From the NCBI GenBank assembly GCA_003640385.1, contig RCAB01000006.1, positions 496,001 to 560,000 of the forward strand: 64,000 bases of DNA, written 5' to 3'. The notes beneath the pieces were generated by a model. That model searched no databases and was not told where the DNA came from. It was given only the letters and a program-made list of their open reading frames with translations. Shown here piece by piece: positions 26,901-38,821 of this stretch. Within the stretch, counting starts at the first letter, position 1. Every line of letters starts with the position of its first letter. This stretch comes from Setaria digitata (Eukaryota > Nematoda > Chromadorea > Rhabditida > Setariidae). The position numbers and the translations under genes were made by a program.

Positions 26901-27950
26901 TTTATTGCTCATCTTCATTCAAAACGCATATGATTTTCAGGGATGTTATCGTTCATGCTTTCAACAGCTCGTTTTGAAAGACTGTCACTGTGGTGATCCA
27001 AGATTTCCTGTACCTCCAGGATATAAACATTGCCAGGGAACGGATCCAGTAGCCCGTTCGCGCTCTTGAGATTTATATTATCAAATGAAATTTTCTTTGT
27101 TATCCTTTCGTTGATTAGATTGATTTAATTGATTTTACCGTACTTCAAAAAAGAAAAAAAAATTTGAGGACGTTGTTTGGATGAGCGTACAAGTAAGCTA
27201 GGAGGACCGCATGGAAGCTTTCATTGTCGTTGTCAACAGCCTTGTAAGCAGTCCATTTACTCAGTGACTTATTCACCAGCCAAGTGGCCATCACGTTCTT
27301 TGAATGTGCAGCTGGGTCATTGTAACGGTACACGAGCTGAATGCAATAAACATTACAAGTAAGTTTTTTTTTTTTAGCAAACACTATCATTGTTTAGCTT
27401 AATTTATTTCATGATTTATCTGGCTGTTATAGACATTCACTGAAAGCAGGTGGTTGAGTATCTGTGCAGACTAATTTTCCAGAGAAAATGGTGCGATGAT
27501 TGAAGTGTTCTACGAACAACTTAACTATGAAATGCTTACTGAATCTGAAGCCTATGGTGTAGGTTTTTAGAATATTTGAAAGTGTGAGCTACGAATGAAA
27601 TGGGAATTACTTGTTGGGGTGCATGTTATATCGAATGTTATATCGATGGAAAGCGAAAGAAATATTTAATCAATCAAAATATGTAATGTTTAATATCTAT
27701 AAGATAGTTTCACCACTAACAATTTTATACCACAGAAAAGTTTACGATGGATAAGAATTTGATATTGTAGAATACTTTTTAGTTTGTAAATTTACTGGCG
27801 GATTTCGGTGGACAACTTGGCCTTTGGTGCGGTATTAGCTTCCTCACATGTTGTGAATTCCTTTTTCTACTTTGCGAAACCGCTTACATGTCTGTGCAGC
27901 ACAATTATATTATATGGAAAAGAAAGAAGGAAGAAAAAACGACAGTCTGA
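23978..27950 (+). CDS. Degenerin, DEG/ENaC sodium channel subunit (16 exons, about 700 aa)
   Basis: Amiloride-sensitive-type cation channel subunit of the degenerin branch (MEC-4, MEC-10, DEG-1, UNC-8, DEL-1), acting in neuronal membranes in mechanosensation or excitability. Exons: 23978-24073, 24167-24259, 24334-24473, 24561-24676, 24738-24826, 25052-25177, 25345-25555, 25656-25837, 25941-26083, 26335-26423, 26526-26698, 26774-26869, 26941-27055, 27169-27358, 27483-27558, 27783-27950; all phases agree. Visible: gating His-Gly (about residues 96-97, SAHGIPMIG), M1 (about 110-128), then [15 protein letters not shown]. The cysteine-rich ectodomain contains [37 protein letters not shown] and [11 protein letters not shown]. 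Pre-M2 reads [17 protein letters not shown]. Gly-Ile-Ser (662-664) is the G-x-S selectivity filter, and Ala 651 is the small residue at the degeneration position. I cannot say which family member it is. Oddities: a GC donor after exon 3 and a GAG acceptor before exon 14. Confidence 0.95.
24474..24560 (+). other. GC-AG intron of the degenerin gene (intron 3)
   Basis: Exon 3 ends ...TATTACAG and continues GCCAGC; the acceptor is AAAATTTAG at 24560. The join gives YYR followed by IIWILLF, which fits the M1 entry of degenerins and keeps phase 2. The donor is a weak GC site, so a variant join is possible. Confidence 0.6.
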
Positions 27951-29999
27951 CATTTTTAAATGGCATGTATTTTCTAGGTATTAGACCAGCACATATTGTT
28001 GCTTTAGAACTATTTGAAAATAGTAAAACTGTAATTAAATAATTCAGAAAAATAATACTGAGATGTATGGATTAAGAAGGATTCGATATATTAAAAAGAA
28101 AAGGAGTGGCCGGCGCTATGATTCTTTGCCATGAACATTTTCGATTTTAAAATCAGTCAGTCATTTTCACTAATTAAAATTATAGCAAAGGAGCTACCAA
28201 TGGTCACGTACTGCAGCCTTGGCAGGTTTGTTCAAGCTTGCACGAAATCAACCAGTCAAATGCTTTCAATTATTTGGAAATTCTGGAACTTAAATCATTT
28301 GTACTGACTGATGGCTTGTTGCTAAATTGGTAAAATTAAAATTGCGAAATCTTGCAAATTTAGGAATTCCCTGAGTTGATCTTTTTACTTTTCTTTTCTT
28401 TTATCAGTTAAAAGTGTATCCTATCTTTTGTCCTTCGTATCGATCCTGCCATCCAAAGAAAAAGGAGTTGTAACTGATGAAATATGCCGTAACAGCGGTT
28501 GTGATTGATATTTTCTTACTCTTTTCGGAATAATTTTTAATTACACTTAGTAAATAGATTAGCATTATTAAGAAGTAGAATACAGCAATTTGAAAAAGTA
28601 CTGGTCTCACCTTTGTGTATTTTTTCAAATGTTTGAATGTCGCTCAAGTTTTAGCACAATGATTGTTGCTAATTACGGACAGTGAATCCCTTAACTAATC
28701 ACCTGCCTTTCCTTCGTTCCATTTTTCCTCTTTTGCTTCCTTCTACTTTCACTTTCGTTATGAGTGCTCTTGTTGTTCATTTTTCTAGCGTAGAGCTTAT
28801 ATTTCAACCTTGTACATTTCAGTATCCTTCGAATTCTGTTAAAAATTTTTTAAATCAAATTTTCGGAATTCTCCCAACTTCTCCAGTTCAACCCTATTTA
28901 TCTGTCAGCCAATATTTGAAAACAAGAATTATGCAGAAATATTCAGGTATTCTGTTTACTTTAGCGGTGAACTGTTTTTGACAACTGTGAAATTCTGTAA
29001 AGCGGTAAAGTGATTTTGAAATTGGAGATGTTAAACACTTTTCTTGAGGGTTCATGTAATAGTGTATTTAAGATAAACTTCGAAAATGTCGTTCAGAACA
29101 TTTTTCCAGGTGTAAACTAAAGTGGCACTCGTGTCGCATAAACGACAGTCTACCCTATGAAAGAATGATAATATCTGATGTGCTTAATACTTTTCAAAAT
29201 TAGTTAATTTGATCAGTTTTGAAAATTGCTAAATAACGCTAATTCTGAAGCAAAAGGCGAATCGCTGACTTTTTCACTATCTCGAGAAGTCGTAACTGTT
29301 TGACCATTGTGATTTTTCAGCATTTCCTGGAGCGACAATACCAACGTATTAGATTTAGTCTAGATTTATCAGTTTGAATTAAAGTTGAAAAGATCGCACT
29401 ACTTGGAGTTTTCTTACTCCTTACTTCTTAGATATGCTAAGTTGCAAAAATTTTTGAAGTGATTAACACTCGAAATTGAAAAATTGAGAATAATTGTTGA
29501 TTAAAAAATCGCACTGCGACAAATCATGCGAAAATAATTTGAAATGAAGAAAGTGAATACACCAATTGTGCATTAGTAGTAGAAAGAATAATTGGTCACT
29601 GTTTACTTGCTCCCGTCAATAGGACTTCCAAGCTATACAACTTCTTTCCTTAATTTTGCTTCATCAGCAAGCATCTAATGGGCTCTCAGCTTTTTAATTC
29701 AAGTTAAAAATTGAACAGCTTGTCAAGTAAATGTTAAATAAAGTAAAGCTGAAGTGGAATGCAAAACAATACTGAAGCACATAAAACTAAACGAAAATAA
29801 TGTTTTGATTTAAAAGTGTAGTAAGTTTCTTCTGTGTTTCCCTGTTAAACATAATACCTTAGTAAATTAAGCAGATGGAAATGTGTAGCTTATATATTTT
29901 AAAATGAATTCATATTATTCAATTTCTGCACAGTCAAATAGTTCTTGACTATCTTTTAGGAATTTAATTTTTATAACTTCTGTCAAATTTTTCTGATAT
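27951..29999. other. Intergenic spacer downstream of the degenerin
   Basis: About 2 kb of AT-rich sequence. No exon chain is supported on either strand; open frames up to 99 codons (28682-28981 plus) lack splice context. It presumably contains the degenerin 3' UTR and the promoter of the small gene starting at 30000. Confidence 0.5.
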
Positions 30000-31174
30000 A
30001 TGAAAAGATTTTTTAACATTCTAATTTTACGAGGGGTCAATCTGATGCTTGCCGTTTTTCTTTCGTTCCAAACAGCGCCACTGGTTGGTGGACGACATTC
30101 AATAATGAAGTGCTATGCCTGTGCAACAATTGACGCTCAAGAGTTCTTAGATGATATCCGGATCTGGAACTGGAGGAATTGGCTTGAAAATATTCGTCTC
30201 CTTCCGAAAGTGAAGCAGTGTGGAGACAAGTTTGATATAAGTTTTTGACTCAGTGAACCAGAAGTTTGACAGAACGACTTAAGAAAATGGTCTGGGAAAA
30301 TTGATTGTACAATTTTAACTGGAAAAACATCTGGAGATACTTGTGTAGTCACGTACATAATTGAGGAGTGTCAACGAGCCGACGAAATGACTCACCGTTA
30401 GTGACTTCTTTAAGAAGAGTAAGAAACAAGTTGGTGAAAATGAGTTTTTCAGTTTTTCATTCCTTTACGACAATGTAATATATTCTCAAATTAACTGTAT
30501 TTTCAGTTAGAGAACGCACTAGGAGCTGTTAAAAGACAAACTTGTGGAAATGGACTATGCATGAAAACTGCATTCACCTCTAAAGATACCGGTCCATTCT
30601 TCTTCAGACTTTACTAATCTACGTATTACAAAAAATCCTGTAATCACTGTTGGCCCAAATCAATGATAAAATACCAATGATTCATTTCCCTGCCGCAAAT
30701 CCAAATGCACTTTTTTTGCAGGGATATCGCATATTTGGAGAAACTGTATGTTTAATGGCCGAAACGAAAATGTAAAATCCGGTTGCACCCAAATTGCCAA
30801 TAGTAAAGGTTTGCTTTTTTCTTAGAGAAAAATTAGGAATGGGTAAGAGTCGAGATGATAATCATTTCATAAATATTTGCCAATATCTCAGATTATTTGT
30901 ATTTGTCGTGAACATAAGATATATGAAATCCTTCCGTCGACTTTGAAAAGTCTTGACTTGTTTTTGGTACAAATTATCAATTTGTATTTAGTAAATCTTT
31001 GAAGCCAAACAAATAATAGCACATTGTAAAGTGAAATTTGAGTCTAGCTTTTCAGGTACTCTTGATGTATGCATTTGTAGTTGGCACCTTTGCAACAGTG
31101 TTGTCAAGAAACAAACTCAAAGTCTTGACTTGTTTTTGGTACAAATTATCAATTTGTATTTAGTAAATCTTTGA
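30000..31174 (+). CDS. Ly6/three-finger-like cysteine-rich secreted or GPI-anchored protein (about 209 aa, exon 1-2 join uncertain)
   Basis: Proposed exons: 30000-30229, 30284-30396, 30511-30591, 30722-30808, 31056-31174, phases consistent. The N-terminus has a hydrophobic signal (LMLAVFLSFQTAPLVGG) before KCYAC, the typical opening of Ly6-type domains. Spaced cysteines follow (KQCGD, GDTCVV, EECQ, QTCGNGLC, WRNCMF, SGCTQ) and the domain closes with CICSWHLCN, the C-x-C...CN ending of the fold. The last 17 residues are mostly hydrophobic (SLDLFLVQIINLYLVNL), like a GPI-attachment tail. Nematode Ly6-like proteins often act as membrane-anchored neuronal or channel modulators; I cannot assign a role. 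Without the proposed 54-base intron, exon 1 reads into TGA at 30246 and another at 30267, so the gene could be decayed. ATG 30045 is a possible alternative start. Confidence 0.65.
30947..31040 (+). repeat. 94-bp direct repeat, copy 1 (in the last intron of the Ly6-like gene)
   Basis: Matches 31119-31212 at 93 of 94 positions (C versus T within TTGAAGC/TAAAC). The two copies start 172 bases apart. This copy lies in the intron before the final exon. See the second copy. Confidence 0.93.
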
Positions 31175-31212
31175 AGCTAAACAAATAATAGCACATTGTA
31201 AAGTGAAATTTG
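31119..31212 (+). repeat. 94-bp direct repeat, copy 2 (encodes the C-terminus and stop of the Ly6-like protein)
   Basis: Near-identical to 30947-31040. Here the repeat supplies the last 18 codons, the TGA stop (31172-31174) and the first part of the 3' UTR. The single mismatch suggests a recent local duplication. Confidence 0.93.
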
Positions 31213-31838
31213 GTTGATGTTCGTAACTTTTCGGTTTCAAATTGGGTGGGGGAAATGTAAGTTTCTGCACCTTAAGCTTCAAGTTCAAAAATTCATGTGA
31301 CAAACACAAAGTTTTAGACCATACAAAGTTAGAAGGGTTTTTTCTATTCTGAACGATTGCAATTACTTATAAAGAAGCACCCTGAATAGATGGCCCAAAA
31401 AAATATGAGTTCCAAAGAAATTTTAGGCAGTGCTGATATAGATTACAAAAGCATGAGCAAACGTAGTTCAGCAATTGCTTACACAATTTTCGCGACAACT
31501 TTTTATTTGAGTGCATTCTTGGAAGTTAAGAAAGTTGTCCTTCACATGCTGCTGCAATATATGGAGACTGGTGCTTTATTTGAATTAATTCCTCATTGAA
31601 TAACAACTGCTCAGATATGACGATATTTGCTATAACGGTAATACTTGTAGACAAAATTTTAGTGCCTAACACTTTGGAAAGATTTTTGGACGTGGTAGGA
31701 TAGCCCTTTTTTTTGGAAGAAGAAGAGAAAATCGACATATTGTTGAAGAAAAGCTAAAAGAATTAATAGTAAGTGAAAGTCACGTATCAGTGTAGATAAT
31801 ATGCTTAACTAATGATCAGGTTAGAAAAAGGCAACTTA
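31213..31838. other. Convergent intergenic spacer
   Basis: The spacer between the 3' ends of the Ly6-like gene (plus) and the membrane glycoprotein gene (minus). Open frames of about 70 codons at 31390-31599 (plus) and 31738-31526 (minus) lack splice or family support. Confidence 0.5.
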
Positions 31839-34800
31839 CTACAGAATACAAATGATGATCTGTCACGTGCCCTTCCGTTAACTTGAAGATAAGCATTTAA
31901 TAAAAGGTGGAGTTTACCTTAAACTTGTAGTACTTGTGGTGAACGAATAGTACGGTAACTGATAACACGACAATCACAATGCCAACCACTGCGAGCAATA
32001 AATTAATGCCGCTGAATGCACGATGTTGAGCGCAATTGTTTATCTTATTTACCTTTAGTAAATTGTAACAGATAGTAGCTTTCTTACTTTAAAATTTAAT
32101 TTTTATAACTGCTCTGCCAGTAAAAATAATTCTGATTAAGACAGATTTCATGAATGACGAAAATCATTTTTAATTCATTTATTTTAAGTAGCTTCCTTTC
32201 GTTATTCACTGCTTTGAAGGAAAAACAAAATATTTTAGTGTCTAGAGCGCTGATGAAGTGAAAGAAATCTAACTTAAGCTAGTTTAACATTCTAACAACA
32301 TTCTTTTTCATGATTCATAATTGGCAAGGTCTGACTACAAATAAGTTAAAATGACTTACCCCAGAACTACAGTTATTTGCATAGGAAGCAACCGTTATAT
32401 CAAAAGATACTGAGTAAAGTAATTTCAAGTATTCACCATTCCTTTCCATATTCTTTATCTGAAAAGTATGAATTTCAAATTTTGAGATTTGTTTAATAAT
32501 ATTATTTAACGTATTACAGAATACGCCCCAAAGTTTAAAAAAGTGAGTTAGGTGAATTCTTATTTCAATAATTACTGATAAGGTATTCATGTCTTAAAAG
32601 CTTTTCATCTGGCAAAAAAAGATTTTTTTCAGGTTGAAAAATGACTTTAATGTGTACTGCATCTTCACTGATGGTGAGTCGTCGTTCATGCAAACTTGTA
32701 AACAGCACAAATTTCTTTAACGCCAGTAAGAATTCATCATGTAGTTCTACTGTTGTTAAATTGATATTAGACGGAACTTTCAGCTGAAGTTCGTAAATTT
32801 CTTCATTTTCAAAGCCAGATAGTGCGCGCTTGAATTTACTGCTGGAAAAAAAATTTTGCTGCAATCTAAATTCAGTTTCTGCATTTTCATGGTCATGTTG
32901 GCTTTCGTTCATGGAAGAGCCATGCTGCACGACTTTACCGAGAATTTCTTTCACTGCAGTGATCATCGTAACAGAAGGAACTTTTGCAGTACTTTTGTTC
33001 AACTCCTTTTTCGTCGAAAATTTTTTTGTGTAGAGAGTCATTTCATTTTTTCTCTTCTTATCTGAAATTAATTGCAGTGCAAAACAAATTTTTAAGCTTT
33101 AAATAGAATGAACTATAATGCAAACGGTATACAAACTTAGGTCTAAAATTTTAAATTCTATCCTTATACAATGCAAGAAAAGAGCTAATTACGAAATGAA
33201 CAACTTTTTCGAAATGAAGTAGTAGATGGATAGCGAGCAGTTGCTGGAAATTCAAATGGTAGAGAAGCAAATGGTGTCCATGCTGAGCCTGGAATTTCTC
33301 AAGATGTGTAAGAGGACAACGGGGATAGAAAAAAAAAAGGTTCATTTAATGGGGTGGACATAGAAATTGAAGAGTAGTGACCAATTGATCGATCAGTTTT
33401 CATGACGATCGATTTTATTGTTGCTTCTGATATGGTCATCACTGCTGCCTCTTCGCTAAACAGAGCTGTAAAAAATTACTTAAGTTTACGATTCATCGAT
33501 TTGGAACGCAATAGATTCAGTGCAGTGTTTGAAATCATAAAAAAAAAAGAAAAAAGGAAAAAAAGAAAAAAAACTGTACGAAACGTAATATAAGTAGTTT
33601 AGATAGTCGAAGCACCAAAATAAACCAGTTTAAAAATATAAATCAAAGATAAGTACTAGAAGCACTCTTTGTTTAGAATTTTTCATTCGAAAAATAGATT
33701 CCACAAAATCACTTCAACTTTAAAAATTTAAAATGGATATGACTGGAGGTTATTTGTTTTATCAGCTATTTGGCTGCTAGGAGAAAAATAACAATTTGTG
33801 AAGAAAAGGAGGAAAGAAGTAAGGATAAATAAACTTACGGATATTCTGCTTTTCTGATAGTTCTATTTCGACACACTCAGTATTGAACGCTTTCTGTGAT
33901 CCAAAACTTTGTCCTGGATCTAAAGTTTGAAAAGAAACTTTTTTTCTGTTATTCTCCACGATTTCGAAACTGATATTATCTAATTTTAAAATTTATAAAA
34001 TAAAAGCACTACCAAATTTTAGACATCAAAAAGAATAATTGGTACTGCGTAAGTGGCAATCGACTAAAAAATGAAAATAAGAAAATAATTTGACTAGCAG
34101 TGCTGTATCATTATGAAAAATCAGCGTACAAACTGATTGTGCTCTCAGCGAAGTGGATGCTGTAGTGTCGCCTGAGAATCCTAATATTTATAATAGTTTC
34201 CTCTAAATTGATTGAATACAGGATAGGGCTGAATTTACCTGAATGAGCAGTAGTGGAGACCACGGCAGTAGTAGTTCTAGCAGCTGAACTGCTGTCTGCA
34301 ACTTTATCCCAGTTAAATTCGATAAAGTTAGTTTGGTCATTGCCACCACTCTCATCAGTTTCCCATGTCTCGACATCAGATTCTTTTCCAGAAACCACAG
34401 CCTTTGTAACACCAGAGTTGCTCGTTGTTGAAGTGCCAGTAAATGACTGTATGCTACGAGAAGTTTTAGGCAGATCCATGTGTGTAATGCTTTCAACTAA
34501 TTGATCCCTAGTGAGTGTCATACCTGGATTAAATGGAATATTTGGCAGTACAGTGACCGTCGAACTAGATGAAACATTCGAAGCTACAGTCGTTAATGCA
34601 AATGACGTGCTGGAATACAACGTTTCTAACGTGGGCAGCTTGCCTAAAGAAGCCAATGATGACTTATTCAGTAAAATAATCGACTTTGCGGTTGTTCCGA
34701 CTGTTGAACAGTTAGACGTATTTTTGGCAGTAGAAGTTCGTTTGCTGCTTTCAGTTTCAGGAGATGATGTAGCTTTAGTAACAAAAATCACCTCTGAAAT

Positions 34801-37669
34801 ATTTCTCGAATACGACGGAATTGTACTTCCCATAGGATTTAAGAGCGTTGCAGTTATACTGCTGAAGGAAATAATCGCTGATGACTATTCCGAAAATACA
34901 AATGGAACTATATCGACGTTTTACACATGGTAACCGGGCAAACGACGAAATTGCAGGAGATGATTTAAAATTTTTTTGAAAAAAGACGATTATCAATTAT
35001 TTTAGCCACGCAGTGTGAAAATCACTACCTTCATATGAAACTGATTGGCTAGCCATTGCATGCTGTGAATGTGTGATCGATACTCTGTTATTATTGTTAC
35101 TGTTTCGTTGAGCTGTGGAAAAATTGTAGCTAGAATTATCAACTCTAATATTCTGGAATTTATCTTGAGGAGTTGGAAATGGAGTTAACATTGTTGGTGA
35201 CGGCTCTAAATCAGCATTTGCAACAATATCCATAGAAATGTTGCCCGTAAAAATGTGCAAATTTGTTCGACCACCGTTGATATCTATGACATGATACGAA
35301 GCTGTTGAAGCCATCTGTAATATTTTTAAAATAACGGACCCAAGTATTGAATTTATCTTTAAGAAAAGTGTTCCAAAATAAAATCTGTCGATCTAATTTC
35401 AGTTTTTGCATTCTGACTACCTGGTAAATTTAGCACAGAACACTTCTATGAAAAAAAAAAAGAATCAGGAGAAGGAAAACGAACATTTGTTGAAGTAGTT
35501 TGCATTGTAATTTGTGACTGATTTGCAGATGCATGAATGGAGCTAACATTGCCAGATTTCAACAAAATTTTTAACTGCATCGATAAAAGTTTTATATTGC
35601 CAATTGGACGTACTTCTTGGCTTCCCAGCACTATTGAATCGCTTCCGCAATCAATGATTACTCTATGAAAGTGTTATTCTCGTATGAAGCACAAGAGAAC
35701 AAACTCTCTTGAATTATAATCAACTTTCTTAAAACTTAGAGAATAAAATTGTGGACTAATACGATAATAAAATTATATCCGAAATTAACTTGCTGAAAAC
35801 TTAAATACCTAGAATATCGACCAGTGTTAACAATGATATTTGACGAATTGGGGAGCAGCTGCACAATTACTTGTTCACTTTCGTATTGCACAATCATTTC
35901 ATAGTCCGAAACTAACATTTTGAAAGGTGACGCAACAGTTTTTAAATCAAGTATGTATAATCCTGATCTTATCCTCACGAAACGATAGTCTGATTTTATT
36001 TGGACTTTTATATTTCCGTATTCCAATTGGACCTAAATAATGTTAATTAGTTAATATTTTAAGAAATCTATTACTAGTAAAAGTAAAATTACAACAATTC
36101 CTTGGGAAGAAATGAAACAGAAAAATTCCAGAAAAAATTCCAGCGATCTTTGAAATACAAAACAGTTTGAAAAAAAAATGCCAACTTGTGCGCCGAAAAC
36201 ACTGATGTTAATATTGTAATTTCCGTTGAATGAAACAACATGAAGTTGCCGACTGAGACCATTTAAAGTACTAGAAGTGATGATAGTTCGCGGGCTCATA
36301 GGCAAGTGCCAAGTCACAGCTGAAACTTGAGCCCATTGGCCACTAAATGCATTGACCTGCATAACATCACTAGAGAAAATTAGGTTGACATTCTGATCAG
36401 CTCTATATTCCATATAGGAGTTTCCATCAGCAGTTCGATTTGCTTTCAAAAACATCTGGAAGTCAGATGTAATAATTTATTAATTAACGGCTTCAGCTAG
36501 ATAAAAATAAAGCACTTTTATGAAGCTTCGAAGAAAGCATTTTTCTTACATTATAGTTGAATAGATTTTACAAATCGCCATTGATGAAAAGCTATTGGTT
36601 TGGTCCTCCGTACTAGAAAATTTTTTATTTGATATCTTCAAGAAAAGAACTAGACTTTAATAAATGAGTAAAATAAACCTTTTGAAACTGATCTAGAAAA
36701 ATAGATTTTTCAAAGTCCGGTTGATGCAGACAATGTAAAGAGTTTTTAGAAACGAAATTCATGAAATTTTTATAGCAAAAAATTTATAGCATTTTAAATC
36801 AAAAGATTTAAGATAAATAGTCTAGTTGGAACTCAAAGTTCTGTTTCGACTACGGCATGTTATCGCGAGCTCTCATATTGAAATCGTTTTTTTTTTTTTC
36901 TACCAGAAATTTTTCTGGAAAGCTCTACAAATATGAAAAACAGTTTTACTTCAGTAAATAAACTTATCTGAATTTGTTCGCATTTTGTCTGCAAAGTTAT
37001 TTCTGAAAACTCGAAGACTGAAAGGACATTGTTTTGAGCAGAAAAATTTTCCGCTTCTCCATACGGTTGAAAATCCAGTCTTGAATTGCCCGACCAGATT
37101 TTCCCATGCAGGAATTTTTCTCGAAATTCAATTTTTGATTCTTCAGAAATAACAACAACCCAGTCAGCGACAGAAACATTGGAATTGAATGAATGCACCT
37201 ATGAAGAGATCAGGATCATTGTAATCAAGAATTCTTCAAAAGCATTATTCTTGTAATTCAGGATTGTATTAAGCTGATTTCAGCTTCTTTTTTTTAGCTT
37301 CCAAAACTCTGAAGAAAAAAGTCCCCAGAAAATAAAAAAAAAGGTAAGTCTTTCGTGGAGAAGCTGAGATCACAAAAGTGCTCTGCTGGGGCGGCCTAAG
37401 CAAGGGGAGAAACTGACGCCGGATTGGCTTTGGGAAGCAACGAATTATGCTGCGGGACATTTTTGAACTTTAATTTCTGGATTATAAACGAAAAGTTGAT
37501 TTAAAACAAGAAAGCAGATGAAATGGGAAGAAAGATGAAATACCATGATATGATCTGTAGGCAATGGATGGTGCTCGAAACGCTGTCGGGTGTTGACAGT
37601 TTGGCAATAAATGAGTAGAAGGAGAACTTGAATACTAATTAAAGCGAACAGTTTGCAGCTGTAAGGCAT
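31839..37669 (-). CDS. Unrecognised single-pass membrane glycoprotein with Ser/Thr-rich stalk (13 exons, about 950 aa)
   Basis: I do not recognise the family. Exons (minus): 37669-37544, 37198-36950, 36455-36186, 36032-35809, 35662-35485, 35314-35042, 34884-34239, 33979-33839, 33465-33382, 33061-32646, 32458-32360, 32043-31918, 31859-31839; every phase agrees. Residues 1-27 are a signal peptide (LFALISIQVLLLLIYC). Residues 28-440 look beta-rich, with alternating hydrophobic and polar residues, many N-x-S/T sites and few cysteines. Residues 441-655 are a mucin-like Ser/Thr-rich stretch. Before the membrane lies a mixed alpha/beta segment (YELQLKVPSN ... LKLLYSVSFDITV) that could be SEA-like; this is a weak inference. 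TM is about 915-936 (INLLLAVVGIVIVVLSVTVLF), followed by a tail of only about 14 residues. No EGF, Ig, LRR or ZP signature is visible. An upstream in-frame ATG at 37708 is possible, but an AG just before 37676 suggests leader addition and the later start. The weakest joins are 35042/34884 and 32646/32458. Confidence 0.68.
33382..33465 (-). other. Symmetric 84-base exon (phase 1-1) in the membrane glycoprotein gene
   Basis: TTTTTTACAG acceptor and a G|GTCACT donor frame 84 bases that enter and leave in phase 1. The flanking exons (33979-33839 and 33061-32646) also join directly in phase 1, so the exon could be included or skipped without a frame change. Confidence 0.5.
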
Positions 37670-37709
37670 TTGACACCTGGTGGCAATCGCAATCATCAGA
37701 GAAGCCACT

Positions 37710-38560
37710 CCGTGGAGCTACGTCACCCCACACACAGGTATCCATGGTGATTTCCCGTGGACAACAAATTACAGCTGCGTGCTTGTTGTCTTGTTCTGGC
37801 AAGTCTGCGACCTCTCTCTCAGCCCTTTCAAAGCGAACCTTTCTGGAATTCCGATAACCTACATCCTCAGCCTTCTGCTCACTCAGAATATACCTAAGCA
37901 AAAGTTACGCCTCTAATACTCATTGGCTAATGCGCTTTACATCAAAGGGGAAAATGAAATTAAATTTATTCAAAGTTTCTGATAGAACATCGTAAAATGA
38001 TAGGATGATCTTAGCAGATGCACGTGTTAACATGAAGTTTTCTATAATTTTCAAACATTACTACTGACGGTTTAATTTTTACGTGAATAACTATGAACAG
38101 TAAGGTGGCAACAGTTTGAGCAAATCAACACGGAACTAAAAAACTTAAATTTCATAATAAAACTAGAGTGGAAGATAACCAACAATATGTGCACTTGGTA
38201 AGGACCGTAAAAAGTCTGATTAAACTGATGGTTAACAAACATTAAGTATTTGAACATTACATAGGTTAAGATTTAAAAGAAGTAGGAATGAAGCGGAATT
38301 AACAGATTTCGAAACGTACAACGAGGCAGTCACTTCAGAAAAATAATTCAGTTCAGCACCAACCAATTAAAAAAAAAAGGCAACTGATGCATAATACAAC
38401 TAGTTGAAATCATAATGAAATTCACTGCAACATTTTTGTAAATCTCTTAAATATTTGAAAGAAAAAGAAAAATATGAAGATAATCTGGAATTTGAATCAC
38501 GGAATTTCCTATGCAAAAGCAAAACTCTGAACAAAAAAAAACCCGTCGGCAAACACTGAA

Positions 38561-38593
<33 letters not shown>

Positions 38594-38821
38594 ACAAAAA
38601 AGTGCGTTTAGAATTATGACGTGCTGAGATGAACAAGAAAGACGAAAACAGTACCTACTCCTGTTATGTTTTTGATAATATTGCCAACAATTTTTAAATT
38701 TCTATTTCCATCCAACTTGTACGATAACCTCTCAATAATTAAATTCAATAGTATAACCGTAATAAAGACTCTTATGATGATGATCGGTTCCTAAAAATTA
38801 TTCTGCGTAAAAAAATACATG
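37710..38821. other. Spacer between the two minus-strand genes
   Basis: Upstream region of the membrane glycoprotein gene and 3' flank of the SYG-2-like gene. The part 37640-37910 is richer in G+C and open in several frames, but no frame has family resemblance; it is probably leader and promoter. No AATAAA is visible close to the SYG-2-like stop codon. Confidence 0.5.
38562..38589. repeat. Poly-T homopolymer (28 bases)
   Basis: An uninterrupted run of 28 T on the plus strand, in the spacer downstream of the SYG-2-like gene. Length may be unreliable in assemblies. Confidence 0.9.

Noticed and set aside
32846..32939. Possible intron inside the membrane glycoprotein exon 33061-32646 (CG|GTAAAG to TTTTCCAG).
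   Set aside because: The frame is open across it in the right phase without splicing, and removing it breaks the phase of the following sequence.
37635..37901. 88-codon minus-strand open frame overlapping the start of the membrane glycoprotein gene.
   Set aside because: It is in a different frame from the signal peptide exon and has no recognisable features; it is probably leader sequence.
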